In this document: positions 51,058-59,864 of the stretch, in pieces
How the letters are laid out: the number at the start of each line of letters is the position of its first letter
How positions within the stretch are numbered: position 1 is the first letter of the stretch
Source: Geothrix sp. 21YS21S-2
GTDB lineage: Bacteria > Acidobacteriota > Holophagae > Holophagales > Holophagaceae
DNA: 64,000 nt
Assembly: GCF_030846775.1 (NCBI RefSeq)
Contig: NZ_CP132910.1
Span: 3,785,001-3,849,000 of the forward strand
Direction of reading: 5' to 3'
Position numbers and translations under genes: made by a program
The notes under the pieces: model-generated
What the model saw: the letters and a program-made list of their open reading frames with translations, nothing else
Databases searched by the model: none
Told to the model about the DNA's origin: nothing

Positions 51058-53415
51058 ATGGTTCAATTCAACACGCGCGCGAACGAGATCCTGCTGAAGC
51101 TGGTCTACTACGGGCCGGGGCTTTCAGGCAAGACGACCAACCTCCAGGCGCTCCACGCCATGTGCTCCGAATCCAACCGGGGCGAGATGTTCTCCGTGAA
51201 CACCCAGGAGGACCGGACGCTGTTCTTCGACCTGCTGCCCATCAACCTGGGCTACATCTACGGGAACGCCATCCACCTCCAGATCTACACGGTGCCGGGG
51301 CAGGTGCAGTACGACGCCAGCCGCCGGGTGGTGCTCGGCGGGTCGGACGGCGTGGTCTTCGTGGCCGATTCCAGCGAAGCCAAGATGCAGGAGAACGTCG
51401 ATTCGCTCTCCAACCTCTACCACAACCTCAACGCGAACCGGCTCAACATCAAGCAGATCCCCTTCGTCCTCCAGTACAACAAGCGGGACCTGGACGACGC
51501 CATGCCCGTGGGGGTCATGAACCGCCGGCTCAACTTCCGGTCGGTGCCCTACTTCGAGTCCGTGGCCAACCGCGGGGACGGGGTGCTGGACACCTTCCTC
51601 TCCATCGCCCGGGAGACCGTGGGCACGACCTTCAAGAAATACCACCTGGACAAGAAGATCAAGGACTTCGAGGAGATGCTCAATCTCATCGATTCCAACA
51701 TCAAGTCCAGCATGCACGAGCTGCCCAGGGCTTCCGAGCCGGTGGCGCCCCCGCAGGAATCCACCGTGCTCCGGCACAGCGGCGTCTCCATCACGGACCT
51801 GGCCCCCGGCAAGGTGGCCGATGCCCAGGACCTCCTGGAGGACGCCCTCACCTCCAACATGGAGACCGCCCGGCTCTACTCCGAATTGCGCACCGTGAAG
51901 GACGCCCTGGAGAAGAAGAACGAGGAGCTGCGCCAGATCTACGGGCAGCTCGAGCGCGCCAACCAGGACAACCTCAAGACCCGCCGCTACCTGGAGGGCC
52001 TGATCCAGAGCGTGGGCGAGGCCATCGTCTCCTTCAGCGCCGACGGCAGGATCCTCACGTGGAATTCCGCCGCCGAGCAGATCTTCGGGTACGCCCGGGC
52101 GGAGATCGTCGGACGCACCATGCAGCAGCTGGCCCCGGCCTCCCGCGCCGGCGAGCTGGAACAGGCCATCGCCCAGGTCGGGAAGGGCCAGCTCATCCGC
52201 GACGTGGCCACGGTGCGCCTGCGCAAGGACGGCACGGAGTTCCCCGCCCGGGTCACCTATGCCCCGATCCGCGGCAGCGACGACCGGGTGCTGGCCTACT
52301 CCGCCCTGATCCGGGACGAAGGGGAGCGCCAGGCCCTGGAGGCCCGGCTCAACGACGCGCAGGGCATGGCCGCCCTGGCCCGCATCCTGCCACCCATGCT
52401 CAACGAGGTCGCCAACCGGCTCAGCCCGATGGTGCTCCAGCGGGACCTGCTCCTGGAGGAGTCCGATGCCGCCATGGCGCCGCGCCTGTCCAAGGTCCTG
52501 TCCGGAGTGGACCACGCGCAGCTGCTCCTGAAGCCGCTGTTCATGCTCTTCTCCCCCTCCTCGCCCCGGATGGACGACGCCAGCCTCAACGAGGTGGTGC
52601 AGGACTGCGCCCGGCGCGTGGAGGGAGAAGCCGCCGCGGCCGGCGTCTCGATGGAGCTGTCCCTCGACCCCGCCCTCCAGCGCACCTCGCTTGACGCCGG
52701 GATGGTGCGGGAAGCCGTCCTCTGCCTTCTCCGCACGGGGATCCGGGCCTCGGCCCGGTCCGCCGCCCGGCGCCTCCGGGTGGGCACCCGGCAGACGGCC
52801 ACGGGCCAGCAGCTGGTGGCGCAGGACACCGGACCGGCCCTTTCCGAAGCCGATTCGCGCAGGATCTTCGATCTGGCCCAGGCCACCGATGTGGACTCCC
52901 TGGGCATGTGCGTCGTCGCCTCGGTGGCGAAGGCCCACGGCGGAAAGGTCACCGTCCGCAGCCAGGAAGGACTCGGGAACGCATATCTGGTGGAGTTGTC
53001 CATGGTCCAAGCCCCGTCCCCGTCAGCCCCCGCGAACCTGGAGGGTGCCCGCATCCTCGTGGTGGACGACGAGCAGTTCCTCCTGGAATGCCTCGTGGAC
53101 GCCATCGAGTCCTGGGGCTGCCAGGTCACTCCCTGCTCCCTGGCGGCCGAAGCCATCCAGAAGCTCCAGGGCGGCACCTACGACCTCATCGTCTCCGACA
53201 TCCGCATGCCGGGCCTCAGCGGGATCCAGCTCTTCGAGTGGATCCAGGAGCACCAGGCCGGCATGGCCAGCCGGATCCTGTTCACCACCGGCGACTCCTT
53301 CGACCCCGAGACCCGGAGCTTCCTGGAGCAGGCCAAGCTCCCCCACCTGGGCAAGCCCTTCGACCTGAAGAAGCTCAGGCAGGCCATCTCGGACCTGAAG
53401 GCCTCGAACGGCTAG
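51058..53415 (+). CDS. Fusion protein: MglA-type GTPase, coiled coil, PAS, degenerate histidine kinase, receiver
   Basis: This protein has 785 residues. Residues 1-~195 are an MglA/Arf-like small GTPase: P-loop YYGPGLSGKTTNL (19-26), TVPGQVQYDASRR in place of the usual DxxG switch 2, and NKRD (141-144). A coiled coil spans ~255-310. A PAS domain lies at ~312-425 (IVSFSADGRILTWNSAAEQIF). The kinase-like region (~435-660) lacks a phospho-His in the H-box helix and lacks the N-box Asn; only a DTGP and a late G-box remain. A receiver domain (~666-785) keeps DDE and the phospho-Asp (D714 in VSDIRMPG) and Lys (GKPFD). MglA sets cell polarity in gliding bacteria. The fusion suggests that GTP state and phosphorylation are read in one chain. 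Confidence 0.8.
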   Translation: MVQFNTRANEILLKLVYYGPGLSGKTTNLQALHAMCSESNRGEMFSVNTQEDRTLFFDLLPINLGYIYGNAIHLQIYTVPGQVQYDASRRVVLGGSDGVVFVADSSEAKMQENVDSLSNLYHNLNANRLNIKQIPFVLQYNKRDLDDAMPVGVMNRRLNFRSVPYFESVANRGDGVLDTFLSIARETVGTTFKKYHLDKKIKDFEEMLNLIDSNIKSSMHELPRASEPVAPPQESTVLRHSGVSITDLAPGKVADAQDLLEDALTSNMETARLYSELRTVKDALEKKNEELRQIYGQLERANQDNLKTRRYLEGLIQSVGEAIVSFSADGRILTWNSAAEQIFGYARAEIVGRTMQQLAPASRAGELEQAIAQVGKGQLIRDVATVRLRKDGTEFPARVTYAPIRGSDDRVLAYSALIRDEGERQALEARLNDAQGMAALARILPPMLNEVANRLSPMVLQRDLLLEESDAAMAPRLSKVLSGVDHAQLLLKPLFMLFSPSSPRMDDASLNEVVQDCARRVEGEAAAAGVSMELSLDPALQRTSLDAGMVREAVLCLLRTGIRASARSAARRLRVGTRQTATGQQLVAQDTGPALSEADSRRIFDLAQATDVDSLGMCVVASVAKAHGGKVTVRSQEGLGNAYLVELSMVQAPSPSAPANLEGARILVVDDEQFLLECLVDAIESWGCQVTPCSLAAEAIQKLQGGTYDLIVSDIRMPGLSGIQLFEWIQEHQAGMASRILFTTGDSFDPETRSFLEQAKLPHLGKPFDLKKLRQAISDLKASNG

Positions 53416-53419
53416 GAGC

Positions 53420-54547
53420 CTAGTCCGCCCACGCGCGTATCTGGTCCCACACGTCGGATTCCGCGCAGTCGCCGTTGAGGATGATGGCGAACACGTGCCC
53501 CTTGCCGTCCCGCGTCTGCAGGTAGCCGCACGCGCTCCAGACCCCGTTGAGGTGCCCGGTCTTGACCCGGATCCTCCGGGCCAGCGCGGCGTCCTTGATG
53601 TGGAGGCGGAAGGGCTCGCCGCCGATGATCTTGAGGGAGCCGACCATCTCGGGGCCCACCTCGAAGTCGTGCCACGCGGCCCGCAGGACGATGGCCAGGG
53701 TGCGCGCCGAAAGGCGGTTCTCCTTGCTCAGGCCCGAGCCGTCGGTGATGGCCACCTTGTCCGGGCCCAGGCCCAGCATGGTCGAATAGAAGCCCTGGAT
53801 CTGCCTCACGCCCTGGGGCCAGGTGCCCCCGCCGAAGCGCTTGACCAGCATCTCGATCATGAAGTTGTTGGAGAACTTGTTGATGCCGCCCACGATGTCC
53901 CGCAGGGGCGGGGAGCGGAAGCCCAGGAGCTTGCGGGGTTCCCCGGCCTCCGCCGCGGCGCCCTCGATGACGATGCCGTCCTGCCTGAGGATCCGCGTGA
54001 GGGTGTCGGCGGCGTACCGCTCCGGCTCGGACACCATGCGCCCCCGGTCCCGGTTGAAGTTCACCGAGAGGGGCAGGACCGGCGGGGTGGTGTTGGCCGA
54101 GGTGTTCTCCCACCCGTTGCCGAAGTGCTGGTCGTCGAAGGCGGACTGGTCCAGGCGCACCCGGCCCTTCACGGCGGTGACCCCCCGGGCCTTCAGTTCC
54201 TCGGCCAGCAGCCAGATCCGCTCGGACGTGAGGAGGGGATCCCCGCCCCCCTTGAAGACGAGGTCCCCCGCCACCGTCGAGCCCCGCAGATCCCCCCACA
54301 CCTCCGTCTCGATCTCGTAGTCCGGCTTCCAGGTCTTGAGCAGGGCATAGGTGGAGAGCACTTTCGTGGTGGAGGCCGGCACCAGGGCGCGGTCCGTCTC
54401 GTAGCCCTCCAGGAGCTTGCCGGTCTGCAGGTCCCAGAGGCCGGCGGAGGCCCGCACGGACCGGGCCTCCATGCGGCGGCCCCAGGCCGGGAGGTCGGCC
54501 GCCGCGGGCAGGGCCAGGAGGAGACAGGCGAGGATGGGCCGGATCAT
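53420..54547 (-). CDS. dacB: D-Ala-D-Ala carboxypeptidase/endopeptidase, PBP4 (DacB) type
   Basis: This 375-residue exported penicillin-binding protein has a signal peptide (MIRPILACLLLALPAAA). The three active-site motifs are PASTTKVLSTY (STTK near residue 60), SNN in KFSNNFMIEML (~223) and KTG in RVKTGHLNGV (~338). The PBP4 family (S13) trims or hydrolyses peptidoglycan peptides. It is shorter than E. coli DacB (~477 aa), lacking part of the insert domains. It lies 5 nt behind the pseudopilin gene, and its stop is 4 nt from the convergent MglA-fusion stop. Confidence 0.92.
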   Translation of the reverse strand: MIRPILACLLLALPAAADLPAWGRRMEARSVRASAGLWDLQTGKLLEGYETDRALVPASTTKVLSTYALLKTWKPDYEIETEVWGDLRGSTVAGDLVFKGGGDPLLTSERIWLLAEELKARGVTAVKGRVRLDQSAFDDQHFGNGWENTSANTTPPVLPLSVNFNRDRGRMVSEPERYAADTLTRILRQDGIVIEGAAAEAGEPRKLLGFRSPPLRDIVGGINKFSNNFMIEMLVKRFGGGTWPQGVRQIQGFYSTMLGLGPDKVAITDGSGLSKENRLSARTLAIVLRAAWHDFEVGPEMVGSLKIIGGEPFRLHIKDAALARRIRVKTGHLNGVWSACGYLQTRDGKGHVFAIILNGDCAESDVWDQIRAWAD

Positions 54548-54552
54548 GCGCG

Positions 54553-55110
54553 TTACGGGTTGGTGCCGGTGTTCGCCGACCCCGCGGTCTTGGGCGCGTC
54601 GGGCTTCTTGGCGGCATCGTTGGCGGCCCCCAGGACGCCGGCGGCCGTGGGGGCCCCCGGCACCCCGAGCAGGTTCCCGGCCGCGGAGAAGGCCCAGTCG
54701 CTCGTGAGGGTCTTGCCGTTGTAGATCCGGTAGCTGTTCTCCTGGACCTTCGTCTTCACCCCCACGATGGGCAGCCCCGTGGTGTCCCCGGAGGCCCCGG
54801 CCTGGACGGCGGTGATGAGGTCCCAGTCCCCTTCCCGGCTCATGGGGTCCTTGTAGACCCTGCGCACCACCGGGGGCCGCATCTTGCCCAGGTCCTCGAG
54901 GCTGAGGGGGTAGCCGCCGGTCTTGGCCCGGTAGGCGCGGATGCCCGCGGCCATGGCCTCGCCCCGGAAGATGAGCTCGGCCTCCTGGTCCCGCTGGACC
55001 TCGGCCTTGAGGGAGGGCAGGGCGGCGGTGAGGAGGATCCCCATGGCCACGATGATCGCCAGCAGCATGGCCAGGATGAAGCCCCGTTCCCTCGTGGTGT
55101 CGCGTGCCAT
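54553..55110 (-). CDS. Type II secretion/type IV pilin-like (pseudopilin) protein
   Basis: This 185-residue protein has an N-terminal prepilin signal: a basic leader, then RGFILAMLLAIIVAMGILLTAA. Gly|Phe is the prepilin peptidase site, followed by the hydrophobic helix. The Glu normally at position 5 of the mature protein is absent (Met there), as in some minor pseudopilins. The rest has a GspG-like RAYRAKTGGYPLSLEDLGKM helix/loop and a disordered Ala-rich tail. Its partners (prepilin peptidase, GspE and others) are not in the window. Confidence 0.8.
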   Translation of the reverse strand: MARDTTRERGFILAMLLAIIVAMGILLTAALPSLKAEVQRDQEAELIFRGEAMAAGIRAYRAKTGGYPLSLEDLGKMRPPVVRRVYKDPMSREGDWDLITAVQAGASGDTTGLPIVGVKTKVQENSYRIYNGKTLTSDWAFSAAGNLLGVPGAPTAAGVLGAANDAAKKPDAPKTAGSANTGTNP

Positions 55111-55157
55111 CCGGACCTCCGGCCCCCAGCTTACCTCAGGATGCAGCCAGCCGATCT

Positions 55158-56756
55158 TTAGTGCCGCGATTTGAGAATCTGGATGAGCCGGGTCACGAGC
55201 TGGGGGTCGAATTGCACGCCGGCCAGCCGTTCCAGCTCCGCCTCCGCCTGGACCGGGGTCTTGGCCGGCCGGTAGGGGGTTTCGGAAATCATCATTTCGT
55301 AGGCCTCCACCAGATGGATGATGCGGCTGCCCATGGGGATGGCCTCGCCCTTCAGGCCGTCCGGATAGCCGCCGCCGTCCCAGTGCTCGTGGTGGTGGCG
55401 GATGATGTGTAGAACGTCAAAGGGGAAATAGAGGTCCTTCAGGAAGGTGGAGGCCAGGAGGGGGTGCTGGCGCACCTTCTCCAGCTCCTCGGCGGTGAGC
55501 CGGGGCTTGTCCAGCACCCGGTAGTCCAGGAGGAGGGTGCCCACGTCGTGGAGGATGGCGGAGATGCTCACGGCCTCCACGGCGGACGTGGGCAGGTCCA
55601 CCTTCCTGGCCAGGTCCCGCGAGAGCTCGGCGGTATTGATGCTATGGGTCTTCAACGACGGGATCCGGCCCTCGGCGGAGGCCAGGATGCGGTGGCTCAC
55701 GGAAAGGAAGGCCTGATGGTACCGCTCGTGGAGGCCCGCTTCCTGGAGGTAGAAGCCCAGCATCCGGGAGACCTGGCGCACGAGATCCTGCTCATGCATG
55801 GAGAAGGGGCGGTCCTCCAGACGGAAGAGCATGAGGAGGTTTTCCCCGCCCGCCTCCTCCTCCAGCAGCACGGGCAGGAGGGTGGCGAAGTGCCCGGAGA
55901 CGGGCTCCCGCTCCATCCACTCCGAGCGGGTCAGGAGCCGGAGTTCCGTTTCCTTCACATGGGGCGCCTGGGTCAGGACCTGGCGAACGACCTGCTGCTT
56001 CAGGTCCGCGGAAAGGGGCAGGCGGCTATAGATGAGCAGGGGCCGGGCGTCCAGGGCGTCATTGAGCCACAGGGCCACCGCGGCGGAGGGGACCATCTGG
56101 CAGAGCAGGCTGGCGGCTTCCCAGAAGAAGGTCTGCTGCTCCGGGATGACGGCCTCCATCTCCTCCAGGGGAAGGGCCGAGGCCTCCGGTTTCTCCACCT
56201 GCACCATGGCGCCGGATGGGGGCGCCGCGACGCGAAGGGCCGGCACCTCGTCCACCGCGGGGGCCTCCTGCGCGGGTTCGGGCCGGGGGGAGGGGACGGG
56301 AAAGGCATTGAGCGCCAGGGCGATCTCGGTGCAGATGGTCTGCACCACGGCGTCCTGCCGCTCGGGGTCGTAGGCTCCGCCCTTGGAGGGGTCCCGCTGG
56401 AGGAGCAGGGCCTTCCATTCGCCGCGGTCGTAGATGGGCGAAAGGTAGAACCGCGGCACATGGGCGGCGCCGTGGCCGAAGGGCTTGAGCTCCGGGTAGT
56501 TCCGGGGATCGTTCACCGCCAGGCTGCGGCGTTCCCGGGCCACCAGGACCAGCATGGGGTCCTGGGGCGCGATGCGATCCGGGGGCGGCAGGGTGCGGGG
56601 CCAGCCGTAGTGGCTGACCAGGTCGAAGGAGCCGGTGGCCGGGTCCTTCAGGTAGAGCGCGGCCTTCGTGCTGCCCAGATCCTCCAGGCAACGGTAGATC
56701 AGTTGGGCGAGCCGCTGGATGAGGGGATCGCTGAGACTGCGTAGGCTTGGCAGCAT
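55158..56756 (-). CDS. GAF-type sensor with HD-GYP phosphodiesterase domain
   Basis: This 532-residue protein has GAF-like sensory regions in its N-terminal half (about residues 10-160 and 210-340) joined by a Pro-rich linker. The C-terminal HD-GYP domain (~350-532) shows ILHDVGTLLLDYRVLDKP, the catalytic HHHEHWDGGGYPDGLKG (HExWDGxGYPxGL) and RIIHLVEAYEMM. HD-GYP enzymes hydrolyse cyclic di-GMP. The HD pair is kept. It precedes the pseudopilin gene by 47 nt on the same strand. Confidence 0.85.
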   Translation of the reverse strand: MLPSLRSLSDPLIQRLAQLIYRCLEDLGSTKAALYLKDPATGSFDLVSHYGWPRTLPPPDRIAPQDPMLVLVARERRSLAVNDPRNYPELKPFGHGAAHVPRFYLSPIYDRGEWKALLLQRDPSKGGAYDPERQDAVVQTICTEIALALNAFPVPSPRPEPAQEAPAVDEVPALRVAAPPSGAMVQVEKPEASALPLEEMEAVIPEQQTFFWEAASLLCQMVPSAAVALWLNDALDARPLLIYSRLPLSADLKQQVVRQVLTQAPHVKETELRLLTRSEWMEREPVSGHFATLLPVLLEEEAGGENLLMLFRLEDRPFSMHEQDLVRQVSRMLGFYLQEAGLHERYHQAFLSVSHRILASAEGRIPSLKTHSINTAELSRDLARKVDLPTSAVEAVSISAILHDVGTLLLDYRVLDKPRLTAEELEKVRQHPLLASTFLKDLYFPFDVLHIIRHHHEHWDGGGYPDGLKGEAIPMGSRIIHLVEAYEMMISETPYRPAKTPVQAEAELERLAGVQFDPQLVTRLIQILKSRH

Positions 56757-56841
56757 GGATGCGGACCGTGAGTTTTGGGCCCGGAGGCCACTGGAAGCGT
56801 TATCCGGTATCCTACGCGCTGGGGCTGGCGGCGTCCAATGT

Positions 56842-57045
56842 TCAGGCCCGGCTCACCATGATCGCCTGGGGCCCCCGGGCTCCCTGGGTGATTTCGAACT
56901 GGACCCGCGCATTGATGTCGAGGGTCCTGAAGCCGCCCGCCTGCACCGAGGTGTGGTGGACGAAGATGTCCGGCCCCCCCTCGTCGGGCGTGATGAATCC
57001 GAAACCCTTCTGGGCGCTGAAGCTCTTGACGAAACCAGACGACAT
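56842..57045 (-). CDS. Cold-shock domain protein 1
   Basis: This 67-residue CspA-type RNA/DNA chaperone has the OB-fold motifs [12 protein letters not shown] and DIFVHHTSVQ. It is the most divergent of three tandem paralogues (GFVKSFSAQ instead of GTVKWFNAE), with the RNP1 Trp missing. It starts at 57045 after GAGGAAGG. Confidence 0.9.
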   Translation of the reverse strand: MSSGFVKSFSAQKGFGFITPDEGGPDIFVHHTSVQAGGFRTLDINARVQFEITQGARGPQAIMVSRA

Positions 57046-57124
57046 ATCGCCTTCCTCGGCGGGCCTACCGCACGGCAAGACTATCGGCGCGAACTGCCGG
57101 ATTCAATAATGTCACTTTCATGCC

Positions 57125-57154
57125 AAAAAAAGAGGGCGGCCATCACAGCCGCCC
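57125..57154 (-). terminator. Rho-independent terminator after cold-shock gene 2
   Basis: A 7-bp GGGCGGC/GCCGCCC stem with a 7-nt loop is followed on the minus strand by TCTTTTTTT. It lies between cold-shock genes 2 and 1, so gene 1 needs its own promoter. Confidence 0.85.
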
Positions 57155-57174
57155 CCCCGATGTTCCGGCCGGTC

Positions 57175-57378
57175 CTACAGCTTGACGACGTTGGTGGCCT
57201 GGGGGCCCTTCTGGCCCTGCGCGACCTCGAAACTCACCCGCTGGTTCTCGGTGAGGGTGCGGAAGCCGCGATCCTGGATCGCGGAATGATGGACGAACAG
57301 ATCGGCGCCACCCCCATCGGGGGTGATGAAGCCGAATCCCTTTTCAGCGTTGAACCACTTGACGGTGCCTTCGGACAT
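57175..57378 (-). CDS. Cold-shock domain protein 2
   Basis: This 67-residue protein has [21 protein letters not shown] and [10 protein letters not shown], the complete CspA RNA-binding motifs. It is nearly identical to paralogue 3. AGGAAA precedes the ATG. Confidence 0.93.
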   Translation of the reverse strand: MSEGTVKWFNAEKGFGFITPDGGGADLFVHHSAIQDRGFRTLTENQRVSFEVAQGQKGPQATNVVKL

Positions 57379-57574
57379 GGTGTCTTTCCTGCGGGGGCCT
57401 GCCCCTTTTCGCCTGGGGTTTTCCATTCAGGGTCCTTGCCAGGCCAAGGCGCCGGGGGGAGCGGAACTCCCGGGGATACATGAACATGGCCCGCCCAGAG
57501 AGCGGATCACCCCTGGGATCATAACCCAGCGGGAGCTCCCTTTCAACGGCGGCGGGGGAGGGAACGTACATGAA

Positions 57575-57598
57575 ACGGCCCCCGCGCTGGGGGGCCGT
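57575..57598 (-). terminator. Hairpin terminator after cold-shock gene 3
   Basis: A 9-bp stem (57575-57583 with 57590-57598) lies just after the cold-shock gene 3 stop and is followed on the minus strand by TTTC. It is probably an intrinsic terminator, weaker than the one behind gene 2. Confidence 0.55.
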
Positions 57599-57603
57599 CC
57601 GGG

Positions 57604-57807
57604 CTACAGCTTGACGACGTTGGTGGCCTGGGGCCCCTTCTGGCCCTGCGCGACATCGAAGCTCACACGCTGGTTCTCCTGGAGGGTGCGGAAGCCCCGG
57701 TCCTGGATGGCGGTGTGGTGAACGAACAGATCGGCGCCACCCTCATCGGGGGTGATGAAACCGAAGCCCTTTTCAGCGTTGAACCACTTGACGGTGCCCT
57801 GAGCCAT
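57604..57807 (-). CDS. Cold-shock domain protein 3
   Basis: This 67-residue CspA-type protein ([30 protein letters not shown]) has AGGAAG five nt upstream. Paralogues 2 and 3 differ at about nine positions, indicating a recent tandem duplication. The upstream 290-nt gap to the SDR gene (57808-58096) holds the divergent promoters and probably a long csp leader. Confidence 0.93.
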   Translation of the reverse strand: MAQGTVKWFNAEKGFGFITPDEGGADLFVHHTAIQDRGFRTLQENQRVSFDVAQGQKGPQATNVVKL

Positions 57808-58096
57808 TGCAACTTCCTAGAAAAATGATCCTGGGTAGGGGTATCGCCAGGCGCCTCCCAGGTGAGGATCCGTGGCACCAGGACAGAGCCGTTCGAGAAC
57901 GGCGGGGTCCGGGTTGGGAGATGAGAAATAGATTAGGCCATGAGAATAAACCAGGAATCTGAAAAGTTCCCCAAGAATCCACAGGAATTTTGAGTTTTTT
58001 TTCGGGGCCCGTGCGCCACCTTCGCCTCCGGTTCCCAAATATCTGGCCCCCGGGGATATCCTTAGGTTCTACCCCTGCAGACACGGAGAGACCGCC

Positions 58097-58870
58097 ATGC
58101 GTCCTGACCATCCCATCGCCCTCATCACCGGCGCCTCCTCCGGGTTCGGGGAAGCAACTGCGCGCCTGCTCGCAGCCCAGGGCTGCCACCTGGCGCTGGG
58201 CGCGCGGCGCGTGGAGAAGGTGCGCGCCCTGGCCGAGGAACTGGCCGCCAGGCATGGGGTCCGGACCTTCGCCGGCGCCCTGGACACCCGGGTCACCGCC
58301 AGCGTCGACCGCTTCGTGGCCGAGGCGGCCGAGGCCCTGGGCGGGCTCCACGTGGTGGTGGCCAACGCCGGCCTCGCCCGGGGAACCGACCGCATGGACT
58401 CCGTCCTCGAGGAGGACTGGCAGGCCATGCTCCACACCAACGTGGAAGGCGTCATCCGCACCCTCAAGGCGACCCTCCCCCATGTCCGCAAGAGCGGCTG
58501 GGGACACTACTTCACCGTCGGGTCCACCGCCGGCCACTGGGTCTATGAAGGCGGCGGCGCCTACTGCGCCTCCAAGCACGCCCTCAAGGCCCTCACCCGC
58601 ACCCTCCGCCTGGAGCTCTGCGGAGAACCCATCCGCATCACGGAGGTGGACCCCGGCATGGCCGTGACCGAGTTCTCCCTGGTGCGCCTGCGGGACACCG
58701 AGAAGGCCGACTCGGTCTACAAGGGCGTGGAGCCCCTGGATGCCAACGATGTGGCCGAGTGCATCCGCTGGTCCCTGACGCTCCCGGACCACGTGAACAT
58801 CGACCAGATCATCGTCAAGTGCCGCGACCAGGCCAGCCACAACGGCACGAAGATCCACCGCCGCGCATAA
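58097..58870 (+). CDS. Short-chain dehydrogenase/reductase (YdfG-like)
   Basis: This 257-residue Rossmann enzyme has the cofactor motif TGASSGFGEATA (11-22), an Arg pair after strand 2 (ARRVEK, favouring NADP), NAG at VVANAGLARG (~93), the catalytic Ser in VGSTAGHW, and YCASK (Tyr/Lys ~155-159). The C-terminal EVDPGMAVTEFSLVR resembles YdfG, which oxidises 3-hydroxy acids and L-allo-threonine. The substrate here is unknown. It is transcribed alone, divergent from csp gene 3. Confidence 0.88.
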   Translation: MRPDHPIALITGASSGFGEATARLLAAQGCHLALGARRVEKVRALAEELAARHGVRTFAGALDTRVTASVDRFVAEAAEALGGLHVVVANAGLARGTDRMDSVLEEDWQAMLHTNVEGVIRTLKATLPHVRKSGWGHYFTVGSTAGHWVYEGGGAYCASKHALKALTRTLRLELCGEPIRITEVDPGMAVTEFSLVRLRDTEKADSVYKGVEPLDANDVAECIRWSLTLPDHVNIDQIIVKCRDQASHNGTKIHRRA

Positions 58871-59008
58871 GCGCCGGAAGGTCGTCTGGGCAAAAGGGGA
58901 CCTCCGGGTTCCCTTCCGCTCCTTTTAACCAACGCGCGGCCATGCCCGGCGAGGCCTGGCGCGGCAAAGCTGGCCACCTGCCCCGGTTTTGTGCCATCAT
59001 GGAGATCT

Positions 59009-59545
59009 ATGCCGGCACCTTCCTCCATACTCCTTCTCCATGGCCTGGGAGGAAGCGGTCTCGGAACCGTCAGACTCCTGGAAGAACGCCTCCAAGCCGG
59101 AGGCTGGGAGAACGCCGTCTTCCTCCGCCCCACCCTCCAGGCCGTCCACCTGCCCCCCGAGGGCAAGCCCATGGACCGCGTCTTCGTGCAGGCCTGGGAT
59201 GAGATGAATGCCTTCCTGGGCACGCGGGTGCCCCACCTGACCGTGGGCTTCAGCTTCGGAGGCCTGCTGGCGGCCTTCGCCCCGTCCCCCCTGCGCCTCT
59301 CGGTCTGCAGCCCCTGGTCCCAGCTGACCCCCGACGCCATCCAGCGCGCCGCCTCCCGCCCGGAGTGGCGCGTGCTGCACGGCCAGGAGGACACCCTGGT
59401 GCCCCCCACCCAGCACCTGCAGCTGCTCCCCGACGCGATTCCCGTAACCCTCGACCCCACGGGCACCCACGACTTCGACGCGTGGATGCCTCGGATCGTG
59501 GACTGGATCTACGCCAGCTGGGACGCGTTCCAGGTGAGCAAGTAG
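59009..59545 (+). CDS. Small alpha/beta-hydrolase
   Basis: This 178-residue protein has an HGLGGSGLGTVRLLEERL oxyanion region, a nucleophile elbow GFSFGG (Ser near residue 77), and C-terminal Asp and His in LHGQEDTLVP and TGTHDF. This is a minimal hydrolase fold, similar to the RBBP9/YdeN or short esterase groups. The ATG at 59009 follows GGAG. The substrate is unknown. Confidence 0.75.
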   Translation: MPAPSSILLLHGLGGSGLGTVRLLEERLQAGGWENAVFLRPTLQAVHLPPEGKPMDRVFVQAWDEMNAFLGTRVPHLTVGFSFGGLLAAFAPSPLRLSVCSPWSQLTPDAIQRAASRPEWRVLHGQEDTLVPPTQHLQLLPDAIPVTLDPTGTHDFDAWMPRIVDWIYASWDAFQVSK

Positions 59546-59567
59546 GGGGCCCCTGGCACGTGGACAG

Positions 59568-59816
59568 CTAGGCCGCGTGGTTCTCGTTGGGCTCGTGGGG
59601 CTTTTCCGCGCAGCCGCAAGGACGCGCGTCCGCGGCCGCTTCCGAAAGGGCGGCCATGTCCACCCAGTGCGCCTTGCAGGTTCCGGTGGAGGCCCTCTTC
59701 ACGTGCACCTGCGCCTTGTCGTGGTCCAGGTCGAGGCCAATGACGGTCACCAGCGCCGAGATGCCTCCCCCCGCGGGTTTCCAGATCATGCACACGCCAG
59801 GGCGGATTCCATCCAT
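59568..59816 (-). CDS. Small hypothetical protein (82 aa)
   Basis: The protein starts MDGIRPGVCMIWKPAGGGIS, with a possible small beta domain, and ends in a Cys/His-rich tail (ARPCGCAEKPHEPNENHAA) that might bind metal. No family is recognised. AAAGAGG precedes the ATG at 59816. Frame composition fits the genome's coding bias. Confidence 0.5.
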   Translation of the reverse strand: MDGIRPGVCMIWKPAGGGISALVTVIGLDLDHDKAQVHVKRASTGTCKAHWVDMAALSEAAADARPCGCAEKPHEPNENHAA

Positions 59817-59864
59817 GTCAAACCTCTTTCTGTTTATTTTCGCGCCAAATGGCTCGGAATGCAA

